Shown: piece after piece, positions 58,701 to 64,000 of the stretch
Numbering within the stretch: the stretch's first letter is position 1
Layout: each line of letters opens with the position of its first letter
NCBI RefSeq assembly: GCF_034190915.1
Contig: NW_026947486.1
Coordinates: 81,634,044 to 81,698,043, forward strand
DNA length: 64,000 nt
Direction: 5' to 3'
Source: Cavia porcellus
Lineage: Eukaryota; Chordata; Mammalia; Rodentia; Caviidae
The notes under the pieces: generated by a model
What the model saw: the letters and a program-made list of their open reading frames with translations, nothing else
Database searches by the model: none
What the model was told of the DNA's origin: nothing
Translations under genes and position numbers: made by a program

Positions 58701-59173
58701 GCAAGAGACAGAAAAAGGCAGCAGGAAAAGAGCCCATCCCCCCCCCCTAAAGCCCGGCGACTCCCCAAGGCAGCACCTCACCTTGCGAACATATCCGGGT
58801 ACTGAGTGAATTCAAAAACGCTTTCCAGTTGTTTCACCTCACGCTTTCTGAAGGAGGTTCGGGACCGCCTGGGCTGCGTCTGCTGGCGACCGCTGGCATC
58901 CGAAGGACCCTGCTCGGCCAGCGGCAGTTGCTCAGGCTGCTGGTCCTGAGGTACGCGGCTGCCATTGTCAGCTCCCAGGCTCACGTGGACTTGTTGCCCG
59001 TGGTCCAGGAGGACGCTGTGGCTGTTGTAGGCCACCACCAGGCTCAGAGCTTCTGTACTGCGCTGGGCACTCTCGCCTTCTGTGGGGTCACTTACTATAA
59101 GCCAGGTACTGGTTTCCTGCATCCAGTACTGCAGGGGGAGGTAGCTGGGTTCATAGTGGCGCCCCTCCTCCAT
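55731..59173 (-). CDS. Rhox: Rhox-type homeobox gene, copy D (open)
   Basis: Minus-strand gene: exon 1 58,782-59,173, exon 2 57,135-57,180, exon 3 55,835-55,969, AATAAA at 55,731-55,736. The spliced product has 190 residues starting MEEGRHYE. The homeodomain reads from PRRSRTSFRKREVKQLE through RELARELSLPESRVK to SWFKNRRAKLRK, with L16, F20, Y25, W48, F49, K50, N51 and R53 present and Ser at 47, as in C. N-terminal to the homeodomain, D and C differ at many positions although exon 3 is nearly the same in both. Expected to be a nuclear transcription factor of reproductive tissue (family knowledge). Two CCAAT boxes lie upstream. Confidence 0.9.
55835..55969 (-). CDS. Rhox: Copy D exon 3
   Basis: Acceptor TGCAG, 44 codons and TGA at 55,835-55,837. 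Differs from C exon 3 at only a few residues (His to Leu after RRAK, Met to Val, and near the end). Confidence 0.9.
   Translation of the reverse strand, partial: SWFKNRRAKLRKLQREAVLSGAPPAVQHQGDVQDQQQRSRVSLL
55970..57134 (-). other. Intron 2 of copy D
   Basis: 1,165 bp, no gene; collinear with intron 2 of C. Confidence 0.8.
57135..57180 (-). CDS. Rhox: Copy D exon 2, 46 nt
   Basis: Between CTCCACAG and GTCAGT; reads RELARELSLPESRVK after the split Arg codon. Confidence 0.92.
57181..58781 (-). other. Intron 1 of copy D
   Basis: 1,601 bp with the shared ancient L1 relic at about 58,010-58,400. No gene. Confidence 0.8.
58782..59173 (-). CDS. Rhox: Copy D exon 1
   Basis: 392 nt, open, donor GCAAG/GTGAGG, phase 2. 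The homeobox half ends EFTQYPDMFAR. Confidence 0.92.
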
Positions 59174-59370
59174 GGCTGCAAGGCACCAACAGCCACAAGG
59201 ACTGCTTCTTCACAAAAGCGAGCACAACCGCAACGTCTCTTGGAAACAGCGTGGCAGCGAAAGATGGCGCCTGGTCTTGCAATTGGTTACAATAGTTCCT
59301 GTACCTGATTGGGCAAGCTCAGATCTCCTAGACCCTCCCTGAACGCTGCTATTGGCTGTCTGCTTTAAAC
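59174..59370 (-). promoter_or_regulatory. Proximal upstream region of copy D
   Basis: Two gene-strand CCAAT boxes, near 59,308 and 59,352. A YY1-like AAGATGGCGCC lies at about 59,262. A pyrimidine-containing stretch ending CCTTGCAG sits two bases before the ATG, which could be a splice acceptor. Confidence 0.5.
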
Positions 59371-62300
59371 CAGTTGCTGTACAAGGTGATTACAGAATGG
59401 CAAGGCGGACACAGGAAAGGGGGGGGGCGTGGCGAGCAATGAAGCCCGCCACCAAGAGCAAAGTTATTGATACTGGGCATGCGCTGAAGGCAGTCAGCAC
59501 TGCTGTCAGCTTACTGTTCCCTGAAACCTTGGAGATAACTGAGGAAGAGAGTGGCTGGTCCGCAAACTAATAGGGAAATGGAGGGGAGGATGTGAGAACT
59601 CACACTGTCCACAGGATCTCAGGTGAGAAGGCTGGGAAACATTCCCCTGCCCTCTCCTGCATTCTGCGCTGTCTGCACAGAGCTAGAGCTTTGGATTCCA
59701 CTGCTCTCACCCCAAGTTCTGCTGGCTCCCGTTTCCCCAGTATGCCTGAAAGCAGAGCCTGCTAAGCTCCTCCAGAGGCATGTGGTAGCTCTGGGGATTT
59801 GTGGCTCTGTGCCTGCTGAGAGGAGTTGTGAGCAAAACCTGATCCCGTGACTAAGTCTACCTGCTGCGCATTGGAGCCAAAGATTCCACTGGCAAAAATG
59901 TGAACCCTGTCCACTGCTCATCCCAGGCAGGAGTCCTCACAGCACTGTGACTCTCCCTGTTCCTGTTGAAGTGAAGATACAGGAGTTTATTCTCAGCAAG
60001 TACTTAGGGCTATAGCTGGACCCTCTAACAGTGTTCAGGGAGGGAGGAAATGAACAAAGAAGCAGAATTCTGTGCTCAGTGGAGGAAATCACTGGTGTCA
60101 TGGATAGAAGGCTTTGCAGTGGGGTTGGGGATGGGCAGTGGAAACAGAATATTACAGGCCACCAAGATTTTTTCTCCTTTTGGCAGGAAAGGCTTCTAAG
60201 CACATAAATGGTGTTCGGGGGATTGGATTCTAGAGTCCTGCCGTGTGTCCTGCGAATGTCTCTGTGTAACTCAGATACAGTCGTCAATATTCACAGTAGT
60301 GACACCCTTGAACCACATTCACTCCCAGGTGCGCTTTAGCTCTGGCCTGGTGATGTCCAGAAAGGTTATCTTTGATTAAGGGCCATGAAGGAGGCCCCTG
60401 ATTAATTGAGAAGAAGTTTGGGTGAAACAACACCAGTCTGAATGTCTTGGTCAGAGATCTACTTGACTACAGAAGAGAGACAGTACTCATCCAAAATGGA
60501 GTGGTAGAAAGACAGACAGACAGCACTTCAAATTGCACACTGCACCCACCCAGGTGACTAAAAAATAAGAGCACAGGATCCTCAAAGGAAAAAAATGAAA
60601 AAGGAAAAGAGATAAAAAAGTGAAGGGAGGAGTGAGGAGAGAAAAGAAGAAAAAGAAGAGAAAAAGCAAAACAAAAAATGATAGGGAGGGAGTTTCAGTG
60701 TCCCAGCAAGGGAACAGCAGGCAACCTCTCAGCCTGCACTGGGAATGTGTATGGAGGTGGAGCTGACAGTGCCTCCCAAATACACAGGCTCCCTGCACCG
60801 TAATAGCTTCACTCACTGAGGGAAGCCCAGGGAGTCTGTCAGGAGGGAGAGTGTGCAGACTCCTCTCAGGGTGAACAACTCACACTTCCCTTTAGCAAAA
60901 GGGGCATTTTACTCTTGCTAAAGCTTTCTATGTGCACTTTTGACAATAACTATTGGTGTTTTCCAGTCTCATTCTTGTGTATAAGCATGAGGGTCCCCTG
61001 GGTCCGTAGCCTGACAGTGGCCTATTCCTGTAGTCTTAGCTCTATGGCGTCCTGAGGAGGGAGGGAAGATTGCAAGTGGAGGACCAGGCTCAGCAATGTA
61101 GTGCAGCACTGTGACTCAGGGAAAAACAGACAGTGTGGGGAAGTAGCTGACTGCAAGACCTTAGGTCATTTTTCACGTATTGAAAAAATGAATAGCATCT
61201 ATTTGTTAACATTTGTTTAGAGCATTCAGAATGTTAACGCCTCTCAGAGCATGTGCAAAAGTGTTCTTGCAACGAGAAGAACTACAGCAGGTTTAAGCTG
61301 TCCTGAAACCCGACTGTTTGCTATGAAATGTTTTATTTTGCCATGGCAGATCCAGTGGATATTTCCAGAGACATAGAGTGGATGAGGTCAGAGCAGGAGG
61401 CAGGGGATGGTGGGAACTCATCCAGGTGCACAGTAGGTACCCAGCACACACAAGCCCTGAGCCTGTGTGGAGGCCCTGCAGCCAGAAGTGCACAGGTGGG
61501 GCCCAGCGCAGCTTGCAGGAGCCACTAGTGCCTCCACAGCCTGTGCACTGAGAGAATTTCTGGTCCTCTGAGTAGAGCTCTAGGCTTGAAATCTGGGATG
61601 GAGTGTTGTTTGCTTACAGTCTGCAGTGCTCCTTCTTTCTCAGAAAGCACTCGGGATTTCTTACATGGGCAACTGCACAATAAATCCTGGCTGGAAACAC
61701 CTAGCTGATGATTGGCTCGCTGAGGTCCTGGCAGTGGATAAACTTTGAGGCTGGGATCACTGCAAGTATCATAGCACCCTGCCTTTCACAAGTCCTTCAT
61801 TGATGCTTACACACCAGGGCAGTATTATTGGTTACCTGACCTGTAAGACCAGGTGTCAATCACATCAGCCTACTTTTTCCTACAAAGTACAGCAGAGCTT
61901 GTGCCTCTGGACAGGTCCCTTTCCCAAGCAGATTGGCCAGCTGTGCTGCAATGGAATCCCTCTGCTGTGGCCTGAGCCCAGGTCACCCTCTGCTCAGCTC
62001 CATCCCTACTGTTAGGGGCCACAGCCTTGGGTAAGTGCACCCCAGCAGTTTTGGTATTAAGCACCTGGATCTGGACAAAAGAGACCCTGGAGTCCTAGAT
62101 TTTGATACATTGGGTAGAGATAGGAATGATGTCACCCAGGCCAGGCCCAAGAGAAAATCAGAGCCAGCACCATGCCCTGCAGATCACAGCCTAAAGTCTG
62201 CAAAGGCCCACAGACACCGGGACTGCACCCAGGGAATGGAGTCTCAGCTAAAACGACCTGTTGAATTCTGCACTGCACAGCCTGGGGGTGGGGGTGGACC

Positions 62301-63294
62301 ATGAAGAACTCCACCGTCAGTGCCAGGACAGCCCTGGTGTCCCATGGGCTCTAGGACTCCTTGAACCAGTGATAGCCCTGTCTTCCTGCCTCTGCTGCTC
62401 TCAGGCTGTGACCCCTGGATTCCTCTGCTGGCCTGTGCACCTTGGTCTCTAGAGCTCTGGTCGCCCTGCCTTTCCTCCTTGAAGTCCTCCTAGAAGCCCA
62501 TCCCCTTGAAATTTGTGATCCTATTGGAAAAGGAAACGAACCACCCAAAGATAAGGAAGGAGCAGCATCCCCAGCAGCAGGCCACTCTGGTTCCGGCACC
62601 GAGTAACCAGATTGTGGAGCCCAGGCTGTGTCATGCGCTCAGGTGGCCCGGGCACAGGCAGCAGCCCCACCTCACTGCTTTCATCTCCCGCTCCTGCAGC
62701 CTGGACAGAGCTTCCTGCAAGGCTTCCACACCAGAGCCCGGCTGCAGGCTGAGTGCCGCCTCCACCTCCAAGGCAGCACGGATCTCAGGGGGCAGGGGCT
62801 GCCCAGGCCTCATTCTCTCTCCTAGGGCCTCTGCCCGCCCGCCCTGACCCAAAGGCCACCTAGGGGAAGCCAGGCTGTTGGGTCTGGAGCCCTTGGGGAT
62901 CAGGGTGGAGACAGGGCCCACAGGACACCCAGGAAGATGTGCTCCCATGATTTCAATGAACACAGTGGAGAATCCTTGCTCTCAGACGGGGTTTGTGACA
63001 AGAGAAAGAGGTTGGAAGCAGGTGCTGAGCAGGTGCGTGAGCACAGCACTGGGCTGCAAGTGCAGGCTCAGGTCCTGGCTTTCTGTACACTTTAGATGAT
63101 TCATTCAGAGCAATGGGACTTTCAAAATAGTGCCAAGGATATTTTTCCTGTGGTATGCTTGGTTGTAAGTCCTCCAGTTAGTGAAGTGTGGAGGGAAAAA
63201 CTTCCAAATCAGAAGATGGAATCCAGCTATTGAAGAATAATATTCATAGAAACCAATTAATATTGGACATGCATTTGAAAAACAAGAATGGATC

Positions 63295-63438
63295 TGGGCA
63301 CCGTGATGTACTCCTTAAGCCCAGCACTCAGGAGGCTGAGGCAGGAGGACTGCTGCCACATTCAGGCCAGCCTGGCCTACATAAGGAGTTCAAAGCCTGC
63401 ATGAACTACATAGAAATATTTTGACAGAAAAAGAAGGC

Positions 63439-63475
<37 letters not shown>
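63295..63475 (+). mobile_element. B1-like SINE with (AAT)n tail
   Basis: Contains CAGCACTCAGGAGGCTGAGG and CAGGCCAGCCTGGCCTACAT. The tail at about 63,440-63,472 is about 11 AAT units. Shared position with 14,645-14,830. Confidence 0.8.
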
Positions 63476-63839
63476 GGGGAGGCTTTCAAATGGCACGACT
63501 GACTGGGACTGATTCTAACATGAAGGTCACTGTGTCTGAAAAGGTCACTGGCAGGGCTGACCTCTAAACCTGCTTCAGAAATTAGACAGCTTTGTCCTAA
63601 GTATTCTAAAGTTGGGCTGCTAATCTTCCACTTTCTGTGTCTAGCAAAGGAGTTTGGATTTCTCAGCCTTTATAAATGAACAATGGGATGAGGGAACAGC
63701 TTTGAAACTCCTCATAAACAGAGGGTTCCTGACATCAAAGAGCAAAAAGCCAAGAAAATAGACCGGAACTGCTTTCACTCCTCCCTGCACACAGCACACA
63801 CATAAATGTGCAACATATAATCTATCTGCAAATGGCCCA

Positions 63840-64000
63840 GGCCACATCACAGGAATAATTAAGACACTGTCTACATATCTGTGTGCGTGAGCAGCGGCAC
63901 ATACACAGTCATGCACACCCATGTGAGGGACACTTGTAGGGAATCAGTCTGAAAGGCGGGAATGGAGGCATTACCTGGCCGTGCACAGGACGAGCACACT
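63840..64000 (-). promoter_or_regulatory. Conserved upstream block of copy D, cut by the window end
   Basis: Matches 15,175-15,340 and 53,035-53,200 with very few changes. The gene-strand donor GGCCAG/GTAATG ends at 63,975, 4.8 kb before the D ATG. Confidence 0.4.

Larger units (their letters stand above)
59370..64000. repeat. Duplicated 5' flank of copy D (runs off the window)
   Basis: Collinear with 10,800-15,450. Contains the A/D high-identity tract at 61,570-63,070, with the shortened ORF at 62,631-62,963, a B1-like SINE with an (AAT)n tail, and the start of the conserved upstream block. No established gene. Confidence 0.75.

Overview
The window looks like rodent nuclear DNA. It contains ID-type (tRNA-derived) and B1-like (7SL-derived) SINEs, an L1 with a tandem-monomer promoter as in murine L1, and spliced low-density genes with AATAAA signals. 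The genes are a tandem array of Rhox-type (reproductive homeobox, PEPP/PRD-like) homeobox genes, all on the minus strand. In all mammals I know of this family is X-linked, so an X-chromosome Rhox cluster is the most likely origin. I cannot name the species or assign orthology to a numbered Rhox gene.

Layout: four Rhox copies are recognisable, named A to D here. Each has the same structure: a 5' coding exon ending inside the homeobox, a 46-nt exon, and a last exon carrying homeodomain helix 3, with phase-2 then phase-0 introns. A (3,530-10,584) is a pseudogene with two in-frame stops in exon 1 and a young L1 in intron 2. B (23,945-29,884) is open but divergent: it has a long acidic N-terminus and lacks the near-invariant homeodomain Asn51. 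C (46,357-49,792) and D (55,731-59,173) are open and encode 192 and 190 residues. Between them lie paralogous flanks: 3' flanks at 73-3,529, 20,690-23,944, 45,540-46,356 and 54,300-55,730, and 5' flanks at 10,600-16,600, 49,800-54,300 and 59,180-64,000. Exon-less remnants of further copies lie at 16,660-18,830 and about 54,300-55,090.

The largest mobile-element block separates B and C. A HAL1-like element (ORF1 plus L1-like 3'UTR, no ORF2; about 33,930-36,370) is directly followed by a full-length L1 (36,371-44,203). That L1 has five complete 261-bp promoter monomers plus a partial sixth, an ORF1 broken by one stop codon, and an uninterrupted 1,278-residue ORF2. A second L1 3' end follows it (44,204-44,596).

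The array has evolved as a mosaic. Exon 3 and its surroundings are almost identical between C and D while their exon 1 proteins differ strongly. Exon 1 homeobox sequence is almost identical between A and C. A 1.5-kb upstream tract is almost identical between A and D but missing from C. A block about 3.4 to 4.8 kb upstream of A, C and D is unusually conserved and carries a good splice donor on the gene strand; it pairs plausibly with an acceptor two bases before each ATG, suggesting a shared distal 5' exon or promoter. All identity statements are by eye.
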